From NCBI RefSeq assembly GCF_900101265.1, contig NZ_FMZS01000005.1, positions 248,001 through 312,000 on the forward strand: a DNA stretch of 64,000 bases. Reading direction: 5' to 3'. Positions 44,883 to 54,900 of the stretch are shown here, piece by piece. How positions within the stretch are numbered: the first letter of the stretch is position 1; each line of letters starts with the position of its first letter. A model generated the notes under the pieces. The model did not search any database and was not told where the DNA came from. It saw nothing but the letters and a program-made list of their open reading frames with translations. Source of the DNA: Massilia sp. PDC64. GTDB lineage: Bacteria; Pseudomonadota; Gammaproteobacteria; Burkholderiales; Burkholderiaceae_D. The translations under genes were made by a program, and so were the position numbers.

Positions 44883-45728
44883 ATGCTTCACCTGCACACA
44901 TCGGTCGTCCGGCGCGCGCTGGCGATCGCGGGGCTGACCCAACTACTGGCCATGCCGCCGGCGGGGGCGGCCCCCGCATCCCCCGGCGTCTATCTCGAAG
45001 AGATGACGTCGCCCGAACTGCGCGACCGCATCGCGGCCGGCACCACGACGGCCCTCGTGCCCATCGGCGGCACCGAGCAGAGCGGTCCGCACATCGTCCT
45101 CGGCAAGCATAACGTCCGCGCCCGCGTGCTGGCGGGACGCATCGCCGCGCAGCTCGGCGATGCCGTCGTCGCGCCCGTCGTCGCCTACGTGCCGGAAGGG
45201 GCGATCGCGCCGCCGGCCGCGCACATGCGCTTCGCCGGCACGATCTCGATCCCGGACGCCGCGTTCGAAGCCCTGCTGGAGGCGACCGCGAAAAGCCTGT
45301 GCCAGCACGGCATCCGCGATGTATTCTTCCTGGGCGACCACGGCGGCTATCAAACCAATGAGGCAAAGGCCGCCGCGCGCGTCAATCGTTCCGGCAACTG
45401 CCGTGCCCATGCGCTGGGCGCCTATTACGACGCCGCCACGACCACGTTCGACGCCGACCTGAAACAGCGCGGTTTCAAGGACGCCGAGATCGGCACGCAC
45501 GCGGGCCTCGCGGACACGGCGCTGTCGCTGGCCGTCGACCCGGCGCTCGTGCGTCCCGCGCAGATCGCGGCGGGCAGCCGCGGCGGTGTGCGCGCGGGCG
45601 TGCATGGCGATCCGGCCCGTGCCACGGCGGAGCTCGGTCGCATCGGCGTCGAACGCATCGTCGACGCGTCCGTGGCCGCGATCCGTGCCGCCCGCGAACC
45701 GATTCCGAATTCTTCCCATCGAAAGTAA
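44883..45728 (+). CDS. Exported creatininase-family protein
   Basis: A 281-residue protein of the creatininase fold (creatininase, MftE and related amidohydrolases). It starts with a probable signal peptide (MLHLHTSVVRRALAIAGL, ending about PPAGAA at 30), unusual for a family that is normally cytoplasmic. The signature region reads GGTEQSGPHIVLGKH: E65 is kept, but S67 replaces the usual metal-ligand His of EQHGPH and H76 sits where Asp is expected. A second region, LGDHGGYQTNE, supplies H153. The altered ligand set suggests different metal chemistry or loss of activity. It is followed 9 bp later by an exported beta-propeller gene. Confidence 0.8.
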   Translation: MLHLHTSVVRRALAIAGLTQLLAMPPAGAAPASPGVYLEEMTSPELRDRIAAGTTTALVPIGGTEQSGPHIVLGKHNVRARVLAGRIAAQLGDAVVAPVVAYVPEGAIAPPAAHMRFAGTISIPDAAFEALLEATAKSLCQHGIRDVFFLGDHGGYQTNEAKAAARVNRSGNCRAHALGAYYDAATTTFDADLKQRGFKDAEIGTHAGLADTALSLAVDPALVRPAQIAAGSRGGVRAGVHGDPARATAELGRIGVERIVDASVAAIRAAREPIPNSSHRK

Positions 45729-45737
45729 AGAGCCATC

Positions 45738-47009
45738 GTGTCATCCAAAACCACCATCGGTGCCGTCCTGGCCCTGGCCGTCGTGGCCGGCGGCGTCGTC
45801 GCGTCGCGCTTCGTCGACGCGAACGCGCCCGCGTCCGCCCCCGCGCCGGCATCCGCATCCGCGCACGCGGCCGTCGTGTCCGTGCCCGGCATGCCGCGCG
45901 TCGTCGATCCGAACAATGTCTACAGCGAGATCACGCAGCTGAGCCCCGCCGTGAAAGGCGACCTGGAACGCGTGTACGTGCCGAACCTGCGTTCGAACGA
46001 CGTCAGCGTGATCGATCCCGCGACGATGAAAGTCGTCGACCGCTTCAAGGTCGGCAAGAGCCCGCAGCACGTGATCCCGTCGTGGGACCTGCGCACCCTG
46101 TGGGTCGCGAACAATGCCGAGCGTACGGGCGACGGCAGCCTGACGCCGATCGATCCGCGCACGGGCAAGCCGGGCGCGAACGTCCCGGTCGACGACCCGT
46201 ACAACATGTATTTCACGCCGGACGGCAAGTCGGCCATCGTCGTGGCGGAAGCGCGCCACCGCCTCGACTTCCGCGATCCGCACACGATGGCGATGCAGTA
46301 CGCGATCGAGGTGCCGAAGTGCGGCGGCATCAACCATGCCGAGTTCTCGATCGACGGGCGCTATGCCCTGTTCACGTGCGAATTCGACGGCAGCCTCGCG
46401 AAGATCGACCTCGTGGAGCGCAAGGTGCTCGGCTACCTGAAACTGACGATGCCGTCCACGCGCTTCCGCGAAGGCGTCGACCCGACGGCGCCGGGCGCCA
46501 GCGAGATCTGCACGTCGAAGAAGGGCATGCCGCAGGACGTGCGCATCTCGCCCGACGGCAAGCGCTTCTACATTGCCGACATGGACGCGGACGGCGTGCA
46601 CGTCGTCGACGGGGACAACCTGAAGCAGATCGGCTTCATCCCCGTCGGCCTCGGCACGCACGGCCTGTACCCGAGCCGCGACGGCAAATTCCTGTACATC
46701 GCGAGCCGCGGCACGCACCGTATCCACGGCAAGCCGAAGGGCAAGGGCAGCGTCGCCGTGCTGGACTTCGCCACCGGCAAGATCGTCGCGAACTGGCCGG
46801 TGCCGGGCGGCGGCAGCCCGGACATGGGCAACGTCAGCGCGGACGGCAAGTGGCTGTGGCTGTCGGGCCGCTTCGACGACGTCGTCTACCGCATCGACAC
46901 GAAGACGGGCGACATGCAGAAGGTCAAGGTCGGCGGCGAACCGCACGGCCTGACCGTCTGGCCGCAGCCCGGCCGCTACTCGCTCGGCCACACGGGCAAC
47001 CTGCGCTGA
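45738..47009 (+). CDS. Exported YVTN/YncE-type beta-propeller protein
   Basis: A 423-residue protein starting with GTG, with an N-terminal hydrophobic signal (VLALAVVAGGVVA). A seven-bladed propeller of YVTN repeats follows: ERVYVPNLRSNDVSVIDPAT, TLWVANNAE, GKRFYIADMDADGVHVVD, GKFLYIASRGTHRI and WLWLSGRFDDVVYRID. Such proteins act as periplasmic binding or scaffold units and sometimes bind nucleic acid or redox cofactors. No heme or PQQ motif is visible. It is 9 bp after the creatininase-family gene and ends before a strong terminator, so the two form a two-gene unit. Confidence 0.82.
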   Translation: MSSKTTIGAVLALAVVAGGVVASRFVDANAPASAPAPASASAHAAVVSVPGMPRVVDPNNVYSEITQLSPAVKGDLERVYVPNLRSNDVSVIDPATMKVVDRFKVGKSPQHVIPSWDLRTLWVANNAERTGDGSLTPIDPRTGKPGANVPVDDPYNMYFTPDGKSAIVVAEARHRLDFRDPHTMAMQYAIEVPKCGGINHAEFSIDGRYALFTCEFDGSLAKIDLVERKVLGYLKLTMPSTRFREGVDPTAPGASEICTSKKGMPQDVRISPDGKRFYIADMDADGVHVVDGDNLKQIGFIPVGLGTHGLYPSRDGKFLYIASRGTHRIHGKPKGKGSVAVLDFATGKIVANWPVPGGGSPDMGNVSADGKWLWLSGRFDDVVYRIDTKTGDMQKVKVGGEPHGLTVWPQPGRYSLGHTGNLR

Positions 47010-47064
47010 TCAGGAGCGGTGGCGTTTGCGTGCCGCGATCGATAGAAATTTCCGGTACAAGCGT

Positions 47065-47086
47065 TCCGGCCTGGGCCGGACGTTTT
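47065..47086 (+). terminator. Rho-independent terminator after the propeller gene
   Basis: A 6-bp GC stem (TCCGGC / GCCGGA) with a CTGG loop is followed by CGTTTT. It lies 56 bp after the propeller stop and ends at the 3' end of the convergent hemerythrin-like gene. Confidence 0.7.
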
Positions 47087-47510
47087 AGTGCACATGGGCC
47101 GGCACGCGCTGCGGCCGTGTGCCCGGCGGCGGCGCCTGGCGTGTGGCGGCGGCCACTTCCGTGCCGGCATCCCAAGGCAGCGACAGCACGGCCTCCAGCG
47201 CATCGGCGACCTGGCGGCCCAGGCCCACGTCGCCCCGTTCGATCTGGGGCAGCGTGCGGTGCAGGGCGCACAGCAGCACGGCGTAGTCGGCCCGGCGCGG
47301 GTGCAGCGCGGCATCGCCGAGGCGTTCCAGCAACGCTTCCTCGCGGCGGAAATCGGCTTCGACGGCTGCCACGACGGCCGGGAAATCCTGGACGAAGACT
47401 TCGTCCGGCTGCGCCTGCAGGGCAGCGACGCGTGCGCACAGGCGGGCCCGGCTCGTACGCAGGGCTGCGCAGGCCGCGAGCGGGTCGGCGTCGGAATGAT
47501 GGAAATGCAT
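47085..47510 (-). CDS. Hemerythrin-like domain protein
   Basis: A 141-residue helical protein resembling the hemerythrin HHE fold: an N-terminal MHFHHSD, then DFPAVVAAVEADFRREEALLERLG, in which the usual His of the HxxxE motif is Asp, and ALHPRRADYAVLLCALHRTLPQIERGD. Several iron ligands are thus uncertain. Family members bind O2, NO or iron through a diiron centre; activity here is doubtful. The C-terminus is a Pro/Arg-rich tail. It is upstream of no obvious partner; a universal stress gene lies 116 bp upstream on the same strand. Confidence 0.6.
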   Translation of the reverse strand: MHFHHSDADPLAACAALRTSRARLCARVAALQAQPDEVFVQDFPAVVAAVEADFRREEALLERLGDAALHPRRADYAVLLCALHRTLPQIERGDVGLGRQVADALEAVLSLPWDAGTEVAAATRQAPPPGTRPQRVPAHVH

Positions 47511-47626
47511 GATCTACCTCACTCTCGTCGATGATGACGAGCAGTGTCCGGGCGGCGCGCGATTTATTGTTTGATCTGCCTCAAAAGCTGGGGATTCCGG
47601 CTCCGGTAAATCCTCCCCGCACCGTC

Positions 47627-48466
47627 TCAGTGCGCGAGCAGTAGCGGCACGCGGGACCTTTCCAGCAGCTCGCGCGTGGCCCCGCCGACCATCCATTCGC
47701 GGTAACGGCTGTGGCCGTAGGCGCCCGTCACCATCAGGCTCGCGCCGCAGTCGCGCGCCAGGCCCAGCAATGCCGTGCCGACCGTGCTGCGCGTGCGTTC
47801 GATGACGACGTCCACCTGCACGCCATGGCGCGCCAGGTACAACGCCATGTCGGCGCCCGGCTGCTCGCCGTGCAGGTCGCGCAGCATGTCCGGGTTGACG
47901 AGGGCCAGCCGGACACTGTCCGCGCGGACCAGCAGCGGCAGCGCCGCGCCGATGGCGGCGATCGCCTGCATGCTGCCGTCCCACCCGACGACGGCCGTGC
48001 CGGGCAAGGCCAGGTCACCGCCGTCCGGCGGGACCACGAGCACGGGACGGGCGCCGTGCAGCGCCACGTACTCGGGCAGGCCGCGGGCGCGGGACGGGAG
48101 TGCGGGACCGGAGGGGGCATCGCGGCTCAGCACGACGAGGTCCGCATAACGCGACTGCAGCAGCAGGGCGTAGCGCGCCTCGTCCTCGATCATGCGCGTC
48201 TCGACGGACGCGACGCCCAGGCGGCGCGCGGCGGCGTCGAACGCGTCCAGCCTCGTACGGGCGGCGGCGCGCAGGTTCTGGAAGTCGATGCCCGCCGTGG
48301 CGGCGGCCACGGCACCCGCGATGAGGGCGTAGTCGGGCCAGCCGATGCCGGTGTCGGCACTGCCGACGAGGTGGGCGTCGAAGGTGGCGGCGAGCAGGGC
48401 GGCGGCATGGAGGCGGCTGTCCTGCGCCGGGCTGCCGTCCACGTGCATGAGGATGGTCTTGATCAT
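47627..48466 (-). CDS. Tandem-domain universal stress protein
   Basis: A 279-residue protein with two UspA-like domains. Domain 1 (about 1-145) starts MIKTILMHVDGSP. Domain 2 (about 155-279) carries the nucleotide-binding pattern G-x2-G-x9-G-G in TGAYGHSRYREWMVGGATRE, near the C-terminus. Proteins of this architecture bind ATP and help in stress survival. The hydrophobic look of residues 45-60 is moderate and not a transmembrane segment. The next gene upstream, on the other strand, is the large adhesin, 443 bp away. Confidence 0.87.
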   Translation of the reverse strand: MIKTILMHVDGSPAQDSRLHAAALLAATFDAHLVGSADTGIGWPDYALIAGAVAAATAGIDFQNLRAAARTRLDAFDAAARRLGVASVETRMIEDEARYALLLQSRYADLVVLSRDAPSGPALPSRARGLPEYVALHGARPVLVVPPDGGDLALPGTAVVGWDGSMQAIAAIGAALPLLVRADSVRLALVNPDMLRDLHGEQPGADMALYLARHGVQVDVVIERTRSTVGTALLGLARDCGASLMVTGAYGHSRYREWMVGGATRELLERSRVPLLLAH

Positions 48467-48593
48467 GGCGTCGATTCCGGCATGCAGATAGGGCGACTGT
48501 ATGCCGTGTCGACGCGCGCGTCAGGAATTCATTTGATTCGCATCAAACTCGATTTAATTAAAAAGCTGCTCATCTTTTTTTCGTATTGCCGGC

Positions 48594-48618
48594 CTGCTTA
48601 TCGAAATTCGATAAGCAG
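48594..48618. promoter_or_regulatory. Palindrome with 11-bp perfect arms
   Basis: CTGCTTATCGA and TCGATAAGCAG flank an AAT spacer. The arms are perfect. No T-run follows on either side in the right position, so a regulator site is more likely than a terminator. Confidence 0.55.
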
Positions 48619-48640
48619 CGAATATATTTGGCGAAATACT

Positions 48641-48654
48641 TTTGCATATACATA
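48641..48654 (+). promoter_or_regulatory. 14-bp motif shared with the His-rich gene promoter (copy 1)
   Basis: TTTGCATATACATA is identical to 58497-58510. It lies 256 bp before the adhesin start. Confidence 0.5.
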
Positions 48655-48857
48655 AATTCGTCTTTGCATCATCTTTACGTGCATTCAGCCCATCATATAA
48701 AACTTCCGGACTCGATAAGTAACCAGTTGAATCTATTGGAAAATTTATTCGATGTTGTACGCATCGTCGCGGAAATGTCAGTGCGATAAGTTTTTTCATT
48801 AATTCGTTGTCCGGGTGCGACTCTTTGCGAACAAATTATTGATTCTTCCGATTTCCC

Positions 48858-48875
48858 TGTAGGAATTAACCTACA
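48858..48875. promoter_or_regulatory. Dyad TGTAGG-N6-CCTACA before the adhesin
   Basis: Six-bp perfect arms around AATTAA, 34 bp before the adhesin GTG start. It could be an operator or a 5'-leader hairpin. Confidence 0.45.
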
Positions 48876-48909
48876 CTACGCGAATTCTCATCAGTCGCCC
48901 GGAATTCAC

Positions 48910-51900
48910 GTGAACCGCATTTATCGCCTCGTCTGGAATGCATCGAAAAGCGTTTGGCAAGCCGTATCGGAACTCGGCTCCAAACGGACCAAATCGTCGA
49001 CGGGGCGTGCGCGCCGGCGCCGGCAACTGGCGCTGATGGCGCTGGCCGCCTCAGCCGCTGCCGCCGATGCCGCCGATCCGTTGCCGACGGGCGGCCACGT
49101 CACGGCCGGGCAGGCCACGCTGAACTATGCGGGCAAGACGCTCACGGTCAACCAGGGCAGCAACAAGGCCGCCATCGACTGGACCGGGTTCTCGGTCGGA
49201 CAGGGCCACACCGTCAACTTCGTCCAGCCGTCGAGCAGCGCCGTCGCGCTGAACCGCGTGCTGGGCACCGATGCATCGATGATCCAGGGCGCCCTGAACG
49301 CCAACGGCCACGTGTTCCTGCTGAACCCGAACGGCGTGCTGTTCAGCCCGACGGCCCAGGTCAACGTAGGGGGCCTGCTGGCGTCCACGCTGGCCATGAG
49401 CAACGATGACTTCCTGGCCGGGCGCTACCACCTGCAAGGGGCGAGCACGCAGGCCGTCGAAAACCGGGGGCAGCTGCGCGGCGGCGACGTCGCGCTCGTG
49501 GCGGCGCGCGTCGTCAACAACGGCGAAATCGCAGCCGACAAGGGCAATGCGCTGCTGGGCGCGGGCAGCGACGTCGTCGTCGACTTCGGCGGCCCCGTCA
49601 AGCTGCAGGTGCAAAAGGGCGCGCTGGACGCGCTCGTCGACAACGGCGGCGCGATCCGCGCGGACGGCGGCACGGTGCTGATGACGGCGAAGTCGGCCGG
49701 CGAACTGTCCGGCTCCGTCATCAACAATACCGGCATCGTGCAGGCGCGCACCCTCGCGACGGGCGCGCAGGGCCAGATCCTGCTGCTGGGCGACATGCAG
49801 ACGGGCACCGCCAACGTCGGCGGCACCCTCGACGCGAGCGCGCCGGCGGGCGGCAACGGCGGCAACATCGAGACGTCGGCCGCGCACGTGACGACGGCCC
49901 CGGGCCTCGTCGTCAACGCGGGTGCGGCCGCCGGCAAGGGCGGCGAATGGCTCGTCGACCCGTACGACTACACGATCAACGCGGCCGGCGCCACGACGAT
50001 CGCGAACGCGCTGAACCAGGGCACGAGCGTGACGGTGACGACGCAGTCGAGCGACACCGGCTTCGGCACGGTGGCCTCGGGCAGCGGCGACATCACCGTG
50101 GCCAGCCCGATCGCCAAGACGGGCGGCGCCGACGCGTCCCTCACGCTGCGCGCGGACCGCAACATCTTCGTCAACAGCGCCATCACGTCGACCGGCGGTA
50201 AGCTGAACCTGACCCTGTCGTCTGCGAACGCGGCGGGCGCGACGACGGGCGGCGTGAACGTGGGCGCGAACCTGCTGTCGAACGGCGGCACGATCCTGAT
50301 CGGCGGCGCCAGCGGCAGCGCGTCCGGCGGCATCAACTTCGCGCGCAATGCCGACGCCAGCTCGGCCGCCGTCACGGTGGGCCAGGACGTCAGGATCCTG
50401 TCGACCGGTGGCAACATCACGATCAACGGCAAGACGAACCTCGGCTCGAACAGCGGCAGCGTGGATGCGACCAAGGCCGGCATCTATATCAAGAAGGGCG
50501 CGACGATCCTGGCCGGCAGCGGCAACCTGATGATGACCGGCCAGAGTGATGGCGGCGTCAAGGAGTTCGGCATCGGCTTCCAGGGCGGTTCGGGCACGCT
50601 GACGACCGTCGGCAGCGCGCCCGGCGCGGGCACGGTGCTGATCAACGCGGTCAATACGTCCACCGGCAACAACATCACGAACGACGACCGCGACGCGGGC
50701 GCGATCGGCATGGTCAACTACGGCAGCCGCGACCAGATCACGTTCCAGGGGCCGTCGGTCGCGGCCTGGCTCGTCTACATCAACGGCGCACCGAAGCCGT
50801 CCGCCTACACGCAGGCGCCGCAGCTGTCCGGCTGCCTGAATCCGTTTCCGAACTGCGGCTACCTCGTCGTCAGCGGCACGAACAACTCGTACCTGTACGC
50901 GTCCTACCAGGCCGTGGACATGTCGACCGATCCGATATACGTCCTCGGCGCCAGCGGCGGCACCAAGGTGTACGACGGCACCACGCTCGCGACGGGCATG
51001 ACGTTCTCGTCGATCGGCGGCCCGGCCGGCTTCACGGCGGCCAGCCTGTCGCCCACGCCCGTGTTCAACACGAGCAGCAAGAACGTGGGCACGTACGGCA
51101 CGCTGACGCCGGGCGCGACCAACCCGCGCAACGTCGCGTCGGGCGGCACCACGTACGCCGTCGGCTATTTCTACAACGGCGACTACACGATCACGCGGAA
51201 AGCGCTGACCCCGAGTGCCGCGGACAAGGTCTACGACGGCACGACGACGGCGGCCGTGGCGATGGCCGGCGCCGTCGCGGGCGACAACCTGACGGCCAGC
51301 GGCACTGGCAACTTCGCGTCGAAGAACGTGGGCACCTACTCGGTCAGCATCAGCAACATCGTGCTGGGCGGCGCGGACGCGGGGAATTACACGCTGTCCG
51401 GGAACTCGGCCAGCGCCACGGCCAGCATCACGCAACGCACGGTCACGCTCGATGCGACCAAGACGTATGACGGTTCCGCGAACTTCTCGACGGTCAGCCT
51501 CGGCAACCTCGTGGCGGGCGAAGACCTCGTCGCGTCCGGCATCGCGGCCAACAGCGCCGACGTCGCGGACGCGCGCTACGTCAGCGCCATCACGCTGGCG
51601 AACGGCGCCACGGGTCTCGCGAGCAACTACCGCCTGCCGGGCCTGACCGCGGCCGCTCCCGGCAACACGGCGACGATCACGCCGAAGGCGTTGACCCTCA
51701 CGGGCCTTGCGGCTTCCGACAAGGTCTACGACGGCACGACGGCGGCCCAGCTGACGGGCGGCACGCTGTCCGGCCTCGTGGGCAGCGAATCCCTGACCGT
51801 GTCGAACGTGACCGGCGCGTTCGCGGACAAGAGCGTCGGCACCGGCAAGACCGTGACGCTGGCCGGCGGCACGCTCACGGACGGCACGGGCCGCGCATCG

Positions 51901-54900
51901 AACTACACGCTGGCGCAGCCGGCCGGCGTCACGGCGTCCATCACGCCGAAGGGCCTGACGGTATCGGGCATCACGGCGTCCGACAAGACGTACGACGGCA
52001 CGACGGCAGCCGCCGTGTCCGCGGCCGGCGCGACCCTGCAGGGCCTTGTCGCCGGCGACACGGTCACGGTCGGCGCGACGGGCGCGTTCGCCGATGCGGA
52101 TGCGGGCACGAACAAGACGGTCACGTTGACCAGCACGCACGGCGGCGCCGATGCGTCCAACTACACGTTCATGGACCAGGCAACGGCCACGGCCGCCATC
52201 ACGCCGAAGGCCCTGACGCTCACGGGTTTGAGCGCATCCGACAAGGTCTACGACGGCACGACGGTTGCGACGCTGACGGGCGCCACGCTGTCCGGCCTCG
52301 TGGGCAGCGAGACGCTGAACCTGTCCGGTCTCGCCGGCGTGTTCGCGGACAAGAACGCGGGCACCGGCAAGACGGTGACGGTGTCGGGCGGCTCGCTTGC
52401 CGACGGTACGGGCCGCGCCGCCAACTACAGCCTCACCGTGCCGGCCAGTGTCACCGGCAAGATCACGCCGAAGGCTTTGAGCGCGTCCGGCATCACCGCA
52501 TCCGCCAAGGTCTACGACGGCACGACGGCGGCGACGGTGTCGGTCAACGGGGCGACCCTGGGCGGTGCGATCAGCGGCGACGACGTGGCCCTGAGCGCGA
52601 GCGGCGCGTTCGCCGACAGGAATGCCGGTACCGGCAAGACGGTGGCGCTGACGACGGGTCTGTCCGGCCAGGATGCGGCCAACTACACGCTGGGCGGCCA
52701 GACGACGGCGACGGCCGCCATCACGCCGAAGGCGCTGACGGTGTCCGGCATCACGGCCTCCGACAAGGCCTACGACGGCACGACGGCCGCCACGGTATCG
52801 TCGACGAACGCGCAGCTGGCCGGCCTCGTGGGGGGCGACACGGTCACCGTGGGCGCGACCGGCACGTTCGCCGATGCGAACGCGGGCACGGGCAAGACCG
52901 TCACGCTGTCGAGCACGCACGGTGGCGCGGACGTGGGCAACTACGCGATCGCGGACCAGGCGTCTGCCACGGCCGCCATTACGCCGAAGGCGCTGACCCT
53001 CACGGGCCTGATCGCGTCCGACAAGGTCTACGACGGCACGACGGCGGCCCAGCTCACGGGCGGCACGCTGTCCGGCATGGTCGGTAACGAGACGCTGAAC
53101 CTGGGCGGCCTGACGGGCGCGTTCGCGGACAAGAACGCCGGCACGAACAAGGCGGTGACGGTGTCCGGCACGATCGCGAACGGCACGGGTCTCGCATCCA
53201 ACTATGCGATCGCTACGCCGGCGGGTCTGTCCGCCTCCATCACGCGGAAAGCACTGACCGCGTCCGGCATCACGGCATCCGACAAGGTCTACGACGGCAC
53301 GACGGCGGCCACGGTGTCGGTCAACGCGGCGACGCTGGGCGGTGCGATCAACGGCGACGACGTGGCCCTGAGCGCGAGCGGTGTTTTCGCCGACAGGAAT
53401 ACCGGTACCGGCAAGGCGGTGGCGCTGACGACGGGCCTGTCCGGCCAGGATGCGGCCAATTACACGCTGGGCGGCCAGACGACGGCGACCGCCGCCATCA
53501 CGCCGAAGGCATTGACAGTGTCCGGCATCACGGCCTCCGACAAGGCCTACGACGGCACGACGGCGGCCACGGTATCGACCGCGAACGCGCAGCTGGCCGG
53601 CCTCGTGGCGGGCGACTCGGTGACCGTGGGCGCGACCGGTACGTTCGCCGATTCGAACGCGGGCACGGGCAAGACCGTCACGCTGTCGAGCACCCACGGT
53701 GGCGCCGACGTGGGCAACTACGCGATCGCGGACCAGGCATCCACGACGGCCGCCATCACGCCGAAGGCGCTGACGCTCACGGGCCTGACCGCGTCCGACA
53801 AGGTCTACGACGGCACGACGGCGGCCCAGCTCACGGGCGGTACGCTGTCCGGCATGGTCGGTAACGAGACGCTGGACCTCGCCGGCCTGACGGGCGCGTT
53901 CGCGGACAAGAACGCCGGCACGAACAAGGCGGTGACGGTGTCCGGCACGATCACGAACGGCACGGGTCTCGCGTCCAACTATGCGATCGCCACGCCGGCA
54001 GGCCTGTCCGCGTCCATCACGCGGAAAGCACTGACCGCGTCCGGCATCACGGCATCCGACAAGGTCTACGACGGCACGACGGCGGCCGCGGTGTCGGTCA
54101 ATGCGGCGACGCTGGGCGGTGCGATCAACGGCGACAACATCGGCCTGAGCGCGAGCGGTGTTTTCGCCGACAGGAATGCCGGTACCGGCAAGACCGTAGC
54201 GCTGACGACGGGCCTGTCCGGCCAGGATGCGGCCAACTACACGCTGGGCGGCCAGACGACGGCGACGGCCGCCATCACGCCGAAAGCGTTGACGGTGTCC
54301 GGCATCACGGCGTCCGACAAGGCCTACGACGGCACGACGGCGGCCACGGTATCGACGACGAACGCGCAGCTGGCCGGCCTCGTGGCGGGCGACACGGTGA
54401 CCGTGGGCGCGACCGGCACGTTCGCCGATGCCAACGCGGGCACGGGCAAGACCGTCACGCTGTCGAGCACCCACGGTGGCGCGGACGTGGGCAACTACGC
54501 GATCGCGGACCAGGCATCCACGATGGCCGCCATCACGCCGAAGGCGCTGACGCTCACGGGCCTGATCGCGTCCGACAAGGTCTACGATGGCACGACGGCG
54601 GCCCGGCTCGTGGGCGGCACGCTGATCGGCATGGTCGGCAACGAGACGCTGAACCTGGGCGGCCTCACGGGCGCGTTCGCGGACAAGAACGCCGGCACGA
54701 ACAAGGCCGTGACGGTGTCCGGCACGATCACGAACGGCACCGGTCTCGCATCCAACTATGCGATCGCCACGCCGGCGGGTTTGTCCGCCTCCATCACGCC
54801 GAAAGCGTTGACGGTGTCCGGCATCACGGCGGCCAGCAAGGTCTACGACGGCACGACGGCGGCCACGGTGTCGACAGCGCAGGCGCAGCTGGCGGGCCTC

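Larger units (their letters stand above)
48467..48909. other. 443-bp AT-rich intergenic region upstream of the adhesin
   Basis: This is the only gap over 300 bp. Its base composition is far more AT-rich than the rest of the window (runs such as TTTAATTAAAAA and TTTTTTTT). It holds an 11-bp-arm palindrome (48594-48618), the 14-mer TTTGCATATACATA (48641-48654) and a dyad just before the adhesin (48858-48875). Two small reading frames in it (81 and 67 codons) lack ribosome sites and are probably chance. It probably carries the adhesin promoter and operators, perhaps a silencing target for H-NS-like proteins. Confidence 0.75.

Noticed and set aside
48594-48618. Palindrome as an intrinsic terminator of the stress-protein or adhesin transcript
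   Set aside because: No T-run follows on either strand, and it lies upstream of both divergent genes rather than after a stop codon.
48554-48799. Small frames in the AT-rich gap (81 codons minus, 67 codons plus)
   Set aside because: No ribosome site at usable distance and no recognisable domain; both overlap the palindrome. They fit chance frames in regulatory DNA.
49051-54474. An 1807-codon open frame on the minus strand antisense to the adhesin
   Set aside because: It mirrors the repeat structure of the plus-strand gene, has Arg/Gly/Val-rich low-complexity translation, and no domain or ribosome site. It is an effect of GC-rich codon bias in the repeats.
52483-54813. Regular repeats read as a CRISPR or satellite array
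   Set aside because: The repeats are long, in frame, protein-coding and contiguous without spacers.
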